From contig JBBIKW010000010.1 in the NCBI GenBank assembly GCA_037445225.1, positions 62,001 through 126,000 on the forward strand: DNA of 64,000 nucleotides, given 5' to 3'. Both the position numbers and the translations under genes were made by a program. Origin of the DNA: M3007 sp037445225 (GTDB lineage: Bacteria > Bacteroidota > Bacteroidia > Chitinophagales > Saprospiraceae). Shown one piece after another: positions 36,118 to 46,330 of the stretch. Position 1 is the stretch's first letter. Each line of letters opens with the position of its first letter. Below the pieces are notes generated by a model. The model did no database searches. It had not been told where the DNA came from and worked only from the letters and a program-made list of their open reading frames with translations.

Positions 36118-36266
36118 AAAGGGTAATTTGCTCCGCCTTCTAAGAGAGCGGCATGCTTTTTGGCTGAAAAAAATGGCGTCGCGACTCATCCTGCCCCCGC
36201 TTCCGAGGTAGAGCAGTCTCATCCCTTACCTAAACAATCTTCTTACCATCTTATTTAATCACAGCC

Positions 36267-36680
36267 ATGACCGATTACATGTTTTTCCTGCCTCTTTCCC
36301 CAATGGCCGAGGGTTTGACCGCTGTACAGGCAGAGGTAGAGTTTGGCGTGATGCAGGCTAACGGCGACTGCATAGGTATTGGCATTTGCCGCATCATCAC
36401 GACGCACCAACTTCAGGCGCACAGAAGGCGCCGATGTGCGCGCGCTCAGGCGCTTCTGTGCGTTTCGGAGGCGAGGCGCCTGTGCATTTTCTTTCCGCGC
36501 AGCGGCATGCTGCCGTGTACAGAGCGCGCAATCTTCCGCAAACCCTTGTTTGCCTTGCCTCAGCCGCTCTTTTTGTCGGAAGCTGTGCGACGCGCTTTGC
36601 CACAGCTGCAGCAACTCATCGTAGCGGCGGGTACGTATCCCATCCGCGCTTCAGCCGCAGGTTATTGGATCGCCTTTTAG
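36267..36680 (+). CDS. small hypothetical protein
   Basis: 137 residues. ATG at 36267 is preceded by an AT-rich leader. No signal peptide or known motif. Segments such as GVMQANGDCIGIGICRI and the central Arg- and Cys-rich stretch do not suggest a family. I count it as a probable gene because it fills the space between two genes and has a good start context, but a chance frame cannot be ruled out. Confidence 0.45.
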   Translation: MTDYMFFLPLSPMAEGLTAVQAEVEFGVMQANGDCIGIGICRIITTHQLQAHRRRRCARAQALLCVSEARRLCIFFPRSGMLPCTERAIFRKPLFALPQPLFLSEAVRRALPQLQQLIVAAGTYPIRASAAGYWIAF

Positions 36681-36768
36681 GCCCGCAGCGCCTTGCATAG
36701 GTCTTTTGCTCGAGGACGAGGCAACGCTACGTAGAGTAGGCTCGTCATGGGTTCACGACGGAATGCAT

Positions 36769-37287
36769 ATGCGCAAGCTGCTTTGGACAACGCTTCTGGC
36801 GCTCGCTTGCGGCTGCCAGAAAGACCGCTTGGGTTTGGGCTTCGATATGGTGTACGAACGGGAGTTTCTCATTGCACCTGGCCTGGGCCCTTTTGTCACT
36901 CACCATTTCTATCTACGCGACCTTCCCACGCGCTTCCAGGCGCTGCTGCAGGAGCACGAAAAGGCGGAAAGCGACATTGAGGCTATCGTCACGCGCCAGG
37001 CGTCGCTGGTCGGCATTTTTGGCGATGCCGATTTTTCTGTCGTCGAGGAGGCATCGCTGCGCGTCTTTAGTGAGAGCGATCCGGCCGGCTACATCGAAGC
37101 GGCTTATCGGTTCCCTACGCCGATAGAGCGCAGCAATACGCTCGAACTGATCCCTTCGCTAGCCGACACCAAACGCGTTATGCGCGGGGAGCGCTTCAGT
37201 ATAGATGTTGCTCTGCGCTTGCGCCGAAACACAGCCGATGAGACGCCTGTGCGATTAAACCTCATGCTTCGGGCAACATACAAATAG
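36769..37287 (+). CDS. small lipoprotein of unknown function
   Basis: About 172 residues from the ATG at 36769 (another ATG two codons earlier). The start MRKLLWTTLLALACGC is a lipoprotein signal peptide with the acylated Cys at residue 15 or 17. The mature part is beta-rich (FLIAPGLGPFVTHHFYLRDL; RFSIDVALRLRRN) and contains two acidic and helical middle segments. Likely sits in the outer membrane facing the periplasm. No family recognised. The PKD gene starts 134 bases downstream. Confidence 0.65.
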   Translation: MRKLLWTTLLALACGCQKDRLGLGFDMVYEREFLIAPGLGPFVTHHFYLRDLPTRFQALLQEHEKAESDIEAIVTRQASLVGIFGDADFSVVEEASLRVFSESDPAGYIEAAYRFPTPIERSNTLELIPSLADTKRVMRGERFSIDVALRLRRNTADETPVRLNLMLRATYK

Positions 37288-37421
37288 GCGATAGAAATGC
37301 GCATTTTTGCGCGCAAAACAATCCTTGGGCGGTTTTTCCAGGAAAAGTGCTGGAAATGGTAGAAATTGTGGCGCATTCTTGAGAGTCATCTTTTTCGCCC
37401 CGCCGCTTAGAATTCGTCCCA

Positions 37422-40400
37422 ATGCTTATGCGCACATTAACCACATCGCTTTTACTGCTTTTTTTTTCAGGGGTTGCTCTAATCGCCCAAACGGCTGATG
37501 TGACCCAGGGCTGTGCGCCGCTGACGGTACGCTTTACTCCTCCGGCAGGCGTCTCCTCGTTCTTCTGGGATTTCAAGGACGGTACGTCTTCTGTTATTGC
37601 CTCGCCCATTAACATATTTACGGTGCCGGGTACGTACGATGTGGAATTTCGACAGACGCCTACTGGCCCTATCTTGGGGACGGTGACGATATCGGTATAC
37701 CCGCGCCCGGAGGTCTTTGTCGCGGCCGATCCCTCAAGTGGGTGCGTGCCTTTATCGGTGCAGTTTACCGACTCTGTCGTGGCGGCGAGCAACATTCAGA
37801 TACTGGGCTACTCCTGGGTGTTTGGCGACGGCTCTATAGGCAGCGGTGCTTCACCGGCGCACGTATATACCGCAACAGGGAGCTTCACGGTCTCAGTAGA
37901 GCTGAGTACCAACTTTAGTTCGTGTAATATCACGCAAGTATTTCCAGACTTAGTCGAGGCGGGAACTAAGCCCAACGTCGACTTCACTACAACGCCTACT
38001 CCTCCGGCAGCATGCCAACCTCCGCTTACTGTCTCGTTTTTCAATACTACATCGGGCGGCAGCGGCACACTCACGTATGCGTGGGACTTTGGCAATGGGA
38101 ATACGTCGACGCTGGTTAATCCGCCGGCGCAAACTTATGACCAGTTGGGCACTTTCACGGTCACCTTGACAGCCTCCGACCTCTTGGGCTGCTCGGCTAC
38201 AGCAACGCGCATAGTACGCGTAGGGCCGCCGATGGCCGACTTTACCGTTAGCGATACCGTGTGCTTGGGTGCGACGGTGCTCTTCCTCAATAACTCCGAT
38301 GTTGGGCTTTACCAATGGACGTTTGGCCAGGGAGCGGTTCCACCCTCCTCTCAAGCGACAAACCCCCAGGTGTCTTTCAGTACGCCCGGGCTGCATAACA
38401 TCACGCTGCAGGTGAGGGACGCGTTCAACTGCGTAAACACTGTAACAAAGCCGATTTTTGTAGAGGATACGACGGCCTCCTTTACCGCCATACCTTCTTA
38501 CGCGTGCGATGAGCCCACCCTGTTCACCTTTATTTCCAACTCCTCTAATGCTGTGACGTGGGAGTGGACCTTCAGCGACGGTTCCACGGCTTCAGGCCCG
38601 ACGGCTACGTATACGTGGCGCGTTCCAGACACGTCGGGCTATTCCCGTTTGGGGCTGTGGCTCGATACGGTGTATTTGCACATCACCACTCCTGCCGGTT
38701 GTGTGGGCCGAGCCTTCCGAGTAGACTCTATCTGGCTGCCCAATGCCCGCTTCATGCCCGACGTGCAGCGCGGATGCGCTCCGCTAGAGGTAACTTTTTC
38801 AGACAGCAGTACTTCGCGCGAAAATATCGTCCGCTGGACGTGGCTCTTCGACGACGGCTCCTTGCCTCTCACGGTGCCCAACGAGGGGCCAGTAACCCAC
38901 ATCTTTGCTGCTCCAGGCGATTATCGCGTGCGGCTGGTCATTGAAAACAGCGCCGGCTGCATCGATACGTCATATGCCGTACTCATCGAGGTGGGCGAGC
39001 CCATTGCTGGCGACTTCACGGCCGACAAGACGGACATTTGCCCTGGCGATACCGTGCAATTTATCAATCTGACGAACGACCCGCGCGTCGACGGCTGGCA
39101 CTTCTCTTCGGAAAGCGATCGCTTGTGGCATTGCTATCAAAACCAAAACCCCACCTGGGTCTATAGGTCGGAAACAGGAGACCTGAGCGTCTCGTTAACA
39201 ACGGACTATAACGGGTGCTTTTTCACTGTGACGAAAGACAGCTTCATCCGGGTGAGAGGCCCCTTAGCAAAGCTGTACTATAGCACGACCTGTGCCAATG
39301 AAAAACAATTCACCTTTGTCAACCAAAGCCAAGGCGCTACCTCCGTCACCTGGTATTTGGGTACTGGCGACACCACCACCATCGATACTTCGTTTACGTA
39401 TCTGTACACTATACCCAACAGAGATTACACCGTCATTTTGAAGGCAGAAAACCCAAGTACCGGCTGCCCTACTTCATACGACACAGCTGTGGTTTGCCCG
39501 CGCGAGCTGAGAGCGACCTACACATTGCCGGATACCATTTGCGGAGGACAAATTCAAACGTTAGATGCCAGCAGTTCTACAGGAGTAAATGCTGTTTGTT
39601 ACAAGGGGTATACCTGGTATTTCTCCTTTCAGCGTCCGGTGCGCACCGACCAGCCCACACTCGATGTGCCCTTAGGCCCCTCCGGTCTACAGTCCATCAG
39701 CTTGGAGGTCGAGAGCGTCAACGGATGTCGCGATACCTTAGAGCGCACGGTCTTTATCTATAACGTTAGGCCCCAGATCGCTGTAGATAAAGACCGCATC
39801 TGCATTCCCGGTACCGTTTCGTTTGAAGACTTAAGCACTGCCGATACGACCCTTGTCAAATGGGAGTGGAGCTTCGGCGATGGAACGAAGAGCACGGAAC
39901 GGAATCCGACGCACACCTATACCACGCCGCCCCCAACGGGCGATGAGTTCTTGGTAGAGTTGCGCGTAGAAGATGCCTATGGATGTGTGGGATACGCGCA
40001 GCTGACCATCAAAGTGTATAAGCCGGTCAGCTTCATTAGCACTTTCCCATCGCCGGCGCGCCTATGCGTGGGGGACTCCTTGCAGTTGGCGGCCACCGAC
40101 TTTACAGCAGAGGGCTCGAACCTCAGCTGGGCTTGGACGTTGGGCAACGGCCAGACGGCTGTCGGGCAGCAGGTAACCACTGCCTACTCTGTCGCTGGGC
40201 AGTATACAGTTAAGGTCGTCTTCACCGAAAACGCCACCGGCTGCCGCGACTCTACGTTCGCTACAGTAGAAGTGCAAGCGCCGCCGCAGGCCAGCTTCCT
40301 CTCTAACGTGGACAACCAGAGCATCATCTGCTATCCTCAAAACATGCTTTTCACCAACAACACGCCCTCAACAGTTCCGCTCTCCATCCAATGGGACTTG

Positions 40401-41777
40401 GGCAATGGCGTACAAGTAGCAGGCAATCAAGCCGCTACCGTATTCCCCAAGGGTACTTTCACCGTGCGCATGGTCGCCCAGACGCCCTTCGGGTGTCGGG
40501 ATACCGTGGAGCGTACCTTTACTGTAGTCGGACCGGAAGGTACCTTTGAGATGGATAGAAACCTCATCTGTGCTGGCGACTCTGTCGTCTTCCGCCTGAA
40601 AGACACCGCCAGTGTGAGCTCTTGGGAATGGGTTTTTGGTGACGGCACCACGGCTTCCTCCGTCAACCCTGTAACTCACGTGTACGCCTTTCGCCCGCCT
40701 ACCAACACTACAGTAGCGCGGCTGGTGCTCAGAGGCGAGGACGACGTCTGCTCTATATCGGTAGAAATGCCGGTCAATTTTTCGCCGGTGCGCGCCAACT
40801 TTACCTTAGGGTCGCTGCCGTGCGTCGGTGCTCCGGTGCAGTTCCTCAACACCTCGATCGAAGCCGACCTGTCGAGCTGGCACTTTGGCGATGGCGGCAC
40901 GTCTAACCTGCTAAATCCTACCTATGTCTTTGCAGCTAGGGGCAACTACACCGTGACGCTGATCGTAACCGATCTGCCTTTGGGTTGCCGAGACACCTTC
41001 AGCCAAGACATCGCGATTGGCGGTATTCCGAACTTGCAGCTCTTCGGCGACACTGTCTGTGCTGGCGACACGGCCCTCATTGGCATTGCTGCCCCCGCAT
41101 TGCCCGGTGCGGCATTTACCTGGTCGCCTGCCAATTTAGTGTTGCCGCCGCAAAATGCCGACATCGTGCGCGTGCGGCCGACGCAGACTACCACTTTCAC
41201 CGTGAGCATCGTCACCGATACGGGCTGCCGCGACACCGCTAGCGTCGCGGTGGTGGTACCTACAGCCTATGATGGCGGGCAAAACTTAGACACGATTATC
41301 ACAAAAGGAGAGAGCGTGCTGCTTCCGGTCAGCATTGTGCCCGGCTATCTTTACCTATGGGAGCCCGTCAATGTAGGCAATCCGCCTCTAGTGCGCCCCG
41401 ATACGACGACGACGTATATCTTGAGGGTGCGCGATATCTTGGGATGCACAGAGCGCCAATACACGTTCCGCATCCAGGTAGTTCCGGAGCGCGTGTATGC
41501 GCCTAACGCCTTTACGCCCGATGGCGACGGCAACAACGACATCTTTGGCCTATTAGCCGATGGCGATGACGCCTTGGTGCGGGTACTGACCCTACGCGTT
41601 TACAATCGTTGGGGCGAGCTGGTGTATGAGGGCACTGGACCGCTGAACACTACGGGTTGGAACGGCGTCCACAACGGAAAGCCGGCGCCGTCGGATGTAT
41701 ACGCCTGGCTGGCTGAGGTGGAATTTCTCACGGGCAAAAAGGTACTCCTCAAAGGAGACGTCACTTTGCTCCGCTAA
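37422..41777 (+). CDS. giant PKD-repeat surface protein with T9SS type B sorting domain
   Basis: 1451 residues. Signal peptide ends at VALIAQ. The body is a chain of roughly a dozen or more PKD-type Ig folds, each with WxFGDG-like signatures (YSWVFGDGSIGSG, YAWDFGNGNTST, WEWSFGDGTKST, WEWVFGDGTTASS, SWHFGDGGTSN). The end (VYAPNAFTPDGDGNNDIFG, VYNRWGELVYEG, WNGVHNGKPAPSDVYAW) is the gliding-motility-associated type B C-terminal domain, so the protein should be exported by T9SS and displayed on the surface, like SprB-type adhesins. Anchoring by the PorP/SprF protein of this window is plausible. Confidence 0.92.
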   Translation: MLMRTLTTSLLLLFFSGVALIAQTADVTQGCAPLTVRFTPPAGVSSFFWDFKDGTSSVIASPINIFTVPGTYDVEFRQTPTGPILGTVTISVYPRPEVFVAADPSSGCVPLSVQFTDSVVAASNIQILGYSWVFGDGSIGSGASPAHVYTATGSFTVSVELSTNFSSCNITQVFPDLVEAGTKPNVDFTTTPTPPAACQPPLTVSFFNTTSGGSGTLTYAWDFGNGNTSTLVNPPAQTYDQLGTFTVTLTASDLLGCSATATRIVRVGPPMADFTVSDTVCLGATVLFLNNSDVGLYQWTFGQGAVPPSSQATNPQVSFSTPGLHNITLQVRDAFNCVNTVTKPIFVEDTTASFTAIPSYACDEPTLFTFISNSSNAVTWEWTFSDGSTASGPTATYTWRVPDTSGYSRLGLWLDTVYLHITTPAGCVGRAFRVDSIWLPNARFMPDVQRGCAPLEVTFSDSSTSRENIVRWTWLFDDGSLPLTVPNEGPVTHIFAAPGDYRVRLVIENSAGCIDTSYAVLIEVGEPIAGDFTADKTDICPGDTVQFINLTNDPRVDGWHFSSESDRLWHCYQNQNPTWVYRSETGDLSVSLTTDYNGCFFTVTKDSFIRVRGPLAKLYYSTTCANEKQFTFVNQSQGATSVTWYLGTGDTTTIDTSFTYLYTIPNRDYTVILKAENPSTGCPTSYDTAVVCPRELRATYTLPDTICGGQIQTLDASSSTGVNAVCYKGYTWYFSFQRPVRTDQPTLDVPLGPSGLQSISLEVESVNGCRDTLERTVFIYNVRPQIAVDKDRICIPGTVSFEDLSTADTTLVKWEWSFGDGTKSTERNPTHTYTTPPPTGDEFLVELRVEDAYGCVGYAQLTIKVYKPVSFISTFPSPARLCVGDSLQLAATDFTAEGSNLSWAWTLGNGQTAVGQQVTTAYSVAGQYTVKVVFTENATGCRDSTFATVEVQAPPQASFLSNVDNQSIICYPQNMLFTNNTPSTVPLSIQWDLGNGVQVAGNQAATVFPKGTFTVRMVAQTPFGCRDTVERTFTVVGPEGTFEMDRNLICAGDSVVFRLKDTASVSSWEWVFGDGTTASSVNPVTHVYAFRPPTNTTVARLVLRGEDDVCSISVEMPVNFSPVRANFTLGSLPCVGAPVQFLNTSIEADLSSWHFGDGGTSNLLNPTYVFAARGNYTVTLIVTDLPLGCRDTFSQDIAIGGIPNLQLFGDTVCAGDTALIGIAAPALPGAAFTWSPANLVLPPQNADIVRVRPTQTTTFTVSIVTDTGCRDTASVAVVVPTAYDGGQNLDTIITKGESVLLPVSIVPGYLYLWEPVNVGNPPLVRPDTTTTYILRVRDILGCTERQYTFRIQVVPERVYAPNAFTPDGDGNNDIFGLLADGDDALVRVLTLRVYNRWGELVYEGTGPLNTTGWNGVHNGKPAPSDVYAWLAEVEFLTGKKVLLKGDVTLLR

Positions 41778-41882
41778 AACGGGCACTGCCCAAATAAGTA
41801 GGCGGACGCGCGCTCTACAGGCGCGCCTGTCTCATCTTTGCTGCCGAAATAATACCTGTTCAGTTCAAACAGCGAAACAATC

Positions 41883-42677
41883 ATGATTCTAGCAGGGAAA
41901 AAAGGCGTCATCTTCGGCGCCCTCGACCAACAGAGCATCGCCTGGAAGGTAGCCGAACGCTGCGTCGACTGCGGCGCGCAAATCGTATTGACTAACGCTC
42001 CTGTTGCCCTCCGCATGGGTGAGGTCAAGGCGTTAGCGGAAAAATGCCGAGCTCCCCTCATAGCGGCCGACGCGACCTCGGTAGAAGACTTAGAAAACCT
42101 GTTTCGCCAGAGCATGGAGCACTTCGGCGGAAAGGTCGACTTTGTATTGCACTCCATCGGCATGTCGGTTAATGTGCGTAAAAACCGGCCCTACACCGAC
42201 CTGAATTACGAATGGATGCTCAAGACGCTGGACGTCAGTGCCATCTCGTTTCACAAGACCCTGCAGACCTTGTGGAAGCTGGACGCCATCAACGAATGGG
42301 GCAGTGTTGTGGCCCTCAGCTACATCGCTGCGCAGCGCGTCTTTCCCGACTATTCCGAGATGGCCGAGGCAAAGGCGCTGTTAGAGTCGATTGCCCGCAG
42401 CTTTGGCTACCACTTGGGTACAGCCAAGAAGGTGCGCGTCAACACGGTGTCGCAGTCGCCGACGATCACTACTGCTGGACAAGGCATCAAGGGCTTTCGC
42501 GAGTTTTTCGACTACGCCGATAAGATGTCGCCTTTGGGCAACGCGCCAGCCGAAGCTTGTGCCGACTATTGCGTTGTGCTCTTTAGCGACTTTACGCGCT
42601 ACGTAACGATGCAAAACTTGTATCACGACGGCGGATTTTCGAGCATGGGCATGAGCCCGGCAATCCTTGCAGAGTAA
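41883..42677 (+). CDS. fabI: enoyl-[acyl-carrier-protein] reductase FabI
   Basis: 264 residues. Last reductive step of each fatty-acid elongation cycle. The Rossmann start is GKKGVIFGALDQQSIAWKVA. The catalytic pair sits in SYIAAQRVFPDYSEMAEAKA, with Tyr and Lys in the Y-x6-K spacing of FabI. The substrate loop and end (VNTVSQSPTITTAG, YHDGGFSSMG) are typical. A near-consensus box CATCTTTG at 41833-41840 lies 42 bases before the start. The porin gene follows 42 bases downstream. Confidence 0.94.
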   Translation: MILAGKKGVIFGALDQQSIAWKVAERCVDCGAQIVLTNAPVALRMGEVKALAEKCRAPLIAADATSVEDLENLFRQSMEHFGGKVDFVLHSIGMSVNVRKNRPYTDLNYEWMLKTLDVSAISFHKTLQTLWKLDAINEWGSVVALSYIAAQRVFPDYSEMAEAKALLESIARSFGYHLGTAKKVRVNTVSQSPTITTAGQGIKGFREFFDYADKMSPLGNAPAEACADYCVVLFSDFTRYVTMQNLYHDGGFSSMGMSPAILAE

Positions 42678-42719
42678 CTCTGGCGAGGCACAGCCGACCG
42701 GAAGGCGATCCATCTATCC

Positions 42720-44732
42720 ATGACAATGCGATACACCCCCGCAGATAAGGCGCTCTTCTGGACAGTGCTGTCGGCACTCCAGCGGCGAGCTTCCGCGGCG
42801 AAAAGGATAGGGCGAAGCGGTCGCCTCGAATACATCCTCGCGGGGGCGCTCGCCGCTTCGCAGTGTTTTGCACAGGTGCCCGATACGGTGCGGCTCTCCG
42901 AAGACAGCACGGCAGCCTACTACTTGTTTGCCCAGGCGCCGGAAAGGCGCTACCCTGTGGAGGACACGCTGCCCGACGCCTCCTTTCGCATGTACGACCC
43001 AGCCCGCCGCCCGATGATCGACTGGGGTACCTTGGGCAATATTGGCGCTTCTGCCCGCCCGCTCTTTTTCCAGACCGACCCGCGCCGTGGGGCGCACACG
43101 GGCTACCGAGCTTTCGACTTGTATCACCTGAACGCCGACGATCTGCCCTTCTATCCCAATAGGCGCGCGCTCACCGACCTATTCGTCTCTCAAGGGCGCG
43201 CACAGACCGAAATCATGCTGCGGGCTAAGTTTTCCCGCACGTTCAATCGCGGGCTCAACTTCTCTATCCTACATCAAAATCTAAGTCATCTCGGGCAATA
43301 TCGGTACCAGGCGGTTAAGCATATGGCCTTGGCCGTAGGCTTGTGGTATCCTATCCACCGACGCTTCGAGAGCTTTCTCATCGCTACGCGCAACGTCAGC
43401 CGCCAACAGGAAAACGGCGGCTTGTCCGACCCGTCACAAATCACTGGAGGGCAGTTCGGTGGACCTATCTCGGCACAAGTACGCCTGCCCGACCAGCAGG
43501 CGCTGACCCGACATGCGGCTACCGCCCTCTGTTGGATCAACTATTGGACACCGATAGAAGACTGGCTTGGCCGAGGGCGAGCCCTTCGCCTCAGCCACCG
43601 GGCCGACTGGAGCACAGCGCGCTACAAATTCTCTGATCCGGGCACTTCTGCAGGCGGGTTCATTAGGGAGGACTCTGCCTTTTTCCGCCATTTCTTGGTC
43701 GATCGGCGCGGGGTTCGCCACTATGCCGAGTTGGAGCGCCTCGACAACCGCTTAGCGATAGGGACGCTTAAGTACAAGAGTTCCTTAGAGCCATCCGACC
43801 GCTTAGAGGTAGGTTTGCAACACAGCTTCTTCCGATGGTGCCAAGAGCCGTTCGCCGACACGGTCTTTCAGAACCTTTTTTTGACCGGCCGCCTACTGTG
43901 GACATCTTCTTCTCGATTTGGCTTAGAGGCAAATGGCGGTGTGGGTTTGGGCCCTAATTTGGGGGAATACCAGCTCTTGGCTCAACTTATGCTGGATTTG
44001 GGCACTTGGGCTCAGCTGCGAGCGGGGCTGATCAGCCAGCGCTACCCGCCGCCCCTGTTGACCCAGCGACTGGGCGTGACGCTGCAGCCGTTCTGGGCAA
44101 ACCGCTTTGAAAAACCCATTGAAACTGCGCTCTTTGCTACCTATGCGCTGCCGCGTTGGGGTTTTTCCGTCACCGCCCAAGTGCATCAAGTCAACTACTA
44201 CATCTACTACGACCAGCGCGCGCTGGCTGCACAGACGAGCGCCCCGCTGCAGGTGGTACAATTGGTGGCGCAAGAGCGCTTGCGCTGGGGGCGGTTGCGC
44301 CTCGACCTCACCTTGGCGGCACAGCGCTTCAACCGCAGCGATGTCCTTCGGTTGCCCGAGGCATTCGCCAAGGGCGCGTTCTACCACTCCGGCTACTTGT
44401 TTCAAAAACGGCTCTTGCTCGAAGCCGGGACCGACTTTCGCATCAATACCGCCTTTTTGGCCGATGCCTACCAGCCACTGACGGCCCAATTTCACTTGCA
44501 AGACACTTTCGTAGCCCAACCGTATCTGTGGATCGACGTCTTTGCGGCGTTCCAAGTACGCTCCTTCCGCTTTTTCTTTCGGTACGAAAACCTAAGGACG
44601 CTATGGGATCAGAGCCAGCTGTTTTTCCAAACGGCGCATTACGGCCAACCCTTTGGCGCTATCCGCCTTGGCATCGCTTGGCGCTTCTGGGATGAACTCA
44701 CCGCGCCAGCAGATGCCGATAGCACTCGTTAA
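42720..44732 (+). CDS. putative outer-membrane porin (Porin_10-like)
   Basis: 670 residues. The N-terminus is long for a signal sequence; the cleavage region looks like ALAASQCFAQ near residue 50, so translation may begin later than the first ATG. The mature protein is a beta-barrel with alternating aromatic and polar strands; WGTLGNIGASARPLFFQTD and FSRTFNRGLNFSILHQNLS match the Bacteroidota putative-porin family. A role in passive uptake is inferred. Same strand as fabI and probably cotranscribed. Confidence 0.75.
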   Translation: MTMRYTPADKALFWTVLSALQRRASAAKRIGRSGRLEYILAGALAASQCFAQVPDTVRLSEDSTAAYYLFAQAPERRYPVEDTLPDASFRMYDPARRPMIDWGTLGNIGASARPLFFQTDPRRGAHTGYRAFDLYHLNADDLPFYPNRRALTDLFVSQGRAQTEIMLRAKFSRTFNRGLNFSILHQNLSHLGQYRYQAVKHMALAVGLWYPIHRRFESFLIATRNVSRQQENGGLSDPSQITGGQFGGPISAQVRLPDQQALTRHAATALCWINYWTPIEDWLGRGRALRLSHRADWSTARYKFSDPGTSAGGFIREDSAFFRHFLVDRRGVRHYAELERLDNRLAIGTLKYKSSLEPSDRLEVGLQHSFFRWCQEPFADTVFQNLFLTGRLLWTSSSRFGLEANGGVGLGPNLGEYQLLAQLMLDLGTWAQLRAGLISQRYPPPLLTQRLGVTLQPFWANRFEKPIETALFATYALPRWGFSVTAQVHQVNYYIYYDQRALAAQTSAPLQVVQLVAQERLRWGRLRLDLTLAAQRFNRSDVLRLPEAFAKGAFYHSGYLFQKRLLLEAGTDFRINTAFLADAYQPLTAQFHLQDTFVAQPYLWIDVFAAFQVRSFRFFFRYENLRTLWDQSQLFFQTAHYGQPFGAIRLGIAWRFWDELTAPADADSTR

Positions 44733-44864
44733 CTGAGTACATCCCTTCCTACACCGTAGCTCGACAGGGCTTAAGCTATGTACAAAGCTTAGGGTAAAAC
44801 GGAAATTAAGCGGCCTTGATCGGCAAGGCATTTTTCTACAGCGGGAGCTGCGTCTCTCCAGCTG

Positions 44865-46205
44865 TTAAACGCTTGACGCAAGAGCGGCTCTAAATGCCTG
44901 GAGGCAGCGCTGGCGCGCAAAGACGTGGTCTACAATGGGCTTAGGATAAGCGCGGGTGTCGAGTTCGGGTATCCATTTTCGGACATAGGCGCCGTCGGGG
45001 TCGAACTTTTTAGCTTGTTCAATGGGGTTGAAGATGCGGAAATAGGGAGCGGCGTCGGTGCCGCAGCCGGCGGCCCACTGCCAGCCGCCGTTGTTGCTGG
45101 CGAGGTCGAAGTCGAGGAGCTTTTGGGCAAAATAGGCTTCGCCCAAGCGCCAGTCGATAAGGAGGTGCTTGGTCAGAAAGCTAGCTGTCACCATGCGGAC
45201 GCGGTTGTGCATGTAGCCGGTAGCGTTTAGCTCGCGCATGCCGGCATCTACCAAAGGGTAGCCGGTAGTGCCTTCGCACCAGCGCTGAAACTCTTCAGGC
45301 GCGTCGCGCCATAGGATGCGTTCGTACTCCGGGCGAAAGGGTTGCCCTACCACGTGAGGGAAGTGGGCTAAGATTTGGCTGTAGAAATCGCGCCAGATCA
45401 GTTCGTTCAGGAAGGTGTCGTTGAGTTGTTGCGCCCGACGCGCTTTTTCGCGGATGCTAATGGTACCGAAGCGAAAGTGCACTCCTAAGCGGGAGGTGCC
45501 GGCGATGGCTGGGAAGTTTCGCGTCTGGTCGTAGTTGCGGATGAGCCCTTGCGGTACCGAGGCGGAAGGGAACGGGATGCCTGCCGGAGCAAAGCCGATG
45601 GCCTCTAGGGAGGGGAAGGGCAATACCTGTGGCACGGGAAGAAAACGGTCGAAATAGCGCTCGCAGGAGTAGGAACTCAAATAGAAAGAGGTGCCGTCAG
45701 CTAGCAAGCGCTCTCTCAGCTTAGCGCGCCACTTTCGGCTGTAGGGCGTAAAGACGGTATAGGGCTTGCCGTCTTCCTTGAGCACCTCGTCTTTCTCAAA
45801 GATGACGTGATCCTTATAAGTATGCATAGGGATACCCCGCTGTTCGAGCAGTGTCTTCACCGCCGAGTCGCGCGCTACGGCATAGGGTTCGTAGTCGCGA
45901 TTGGTATATACGGCAGCCACGGGTAAGGTGCTTAGAAGCTTTTGCCACACCTCTATCGGCTTTCCGTGTTCCACGAGCAAGTCGCTGCCCAGCTCGCGCA
46001 GACGCTCTTTAATCTGAGATAAGGCCCTGTGAATGAATTCTACACGTGCGTCGCGGCGTTCTTGGAGGTCATCGAGGATGTTGGTATCGAAAATGAACAG
46101 CGGCAATACGGGATAGCCGCTGCGCAGCGCGTGGTAGAGCGCAGCGTTGTCGTCCAAGCGCAAGTCGCGCCGAAACCAGAAAAGGGCGATAGGACTGCTG
46201 TTCAT
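44865..46205 (-). CDS. phrB: deoxyribodipyrimidine photolyase (CPD class I type)
   Basis: 446 residues from the ATG at 46205 (MNSSPIALFWFRRDLRLDDN). It repairs UV-made cyclobutane pyrimidine dimers using blue light and FADH. The N-terminal antenna domain is followed by the FAD domain: TSRLGVHFRFGTIS, ELIWRDFYSQIL, GTTGYPLVDAGMRELNATGY, MHNRVRMVTASFLTKHLLIDW, DFDLASNNGGWQWAAGCGTD and YFRIFNP. Both the DNA-binding and electron-transfer Trp positions appear to be occupied. It is not one of the (6-4) or cryptochrome-DASH branches as far as I can tell. Confidence 0.92.
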   Translation of the reverse strand: MNSSPIALFWFRRDLRLDDNAALYHALRSGYPVLPLFIFDTNILDDLQERRDARVEFIHRALSQIKERLRELGSDLLVEHGKPIEVWQKLLSTLPVAAVYTNRDYEPYAVARDSAVKTLLEQRGIPMHTYKDHVIFEKDEVLKEDGKPYTVFTPYSRKWRAKLRERLLADGTSFYLSSYSCERYFDRFLPVPQVLPFPSLEAIGFAPAGIPFPSASVPQGLIRNYDQTRNFPAIAGTSRLGVHFRFGTISIREKARRAQQLNDTFLNELIWRDFYSQILAHFPHVVGQPFRPEYERILWRDAPEEFQRWCEGTTGYPLVDAGMRELNATGYMHNRVRMVTASFLTKHLLIDWRLGEAYFAQKLLDFDLASNNGGWQWAAGCGTDAAPYFRIFNPIEQAKKFDPDGAYVRKWIPELDTRAYPKPIVDHVFARQRCLQAFRAALASSV

Positions 46206-46330
46206 AGCGTCAGTTGCCTTCGGCAGTATGGAAACGCCGACCACTTGGAAAAGGTTGTGGCGAAAAAAACTGCCTCGCCTGCCCTTCTCAAGGCAATCGA
46301 GGCAGAGAAAGGTACTTTGCTTTCAGCCGT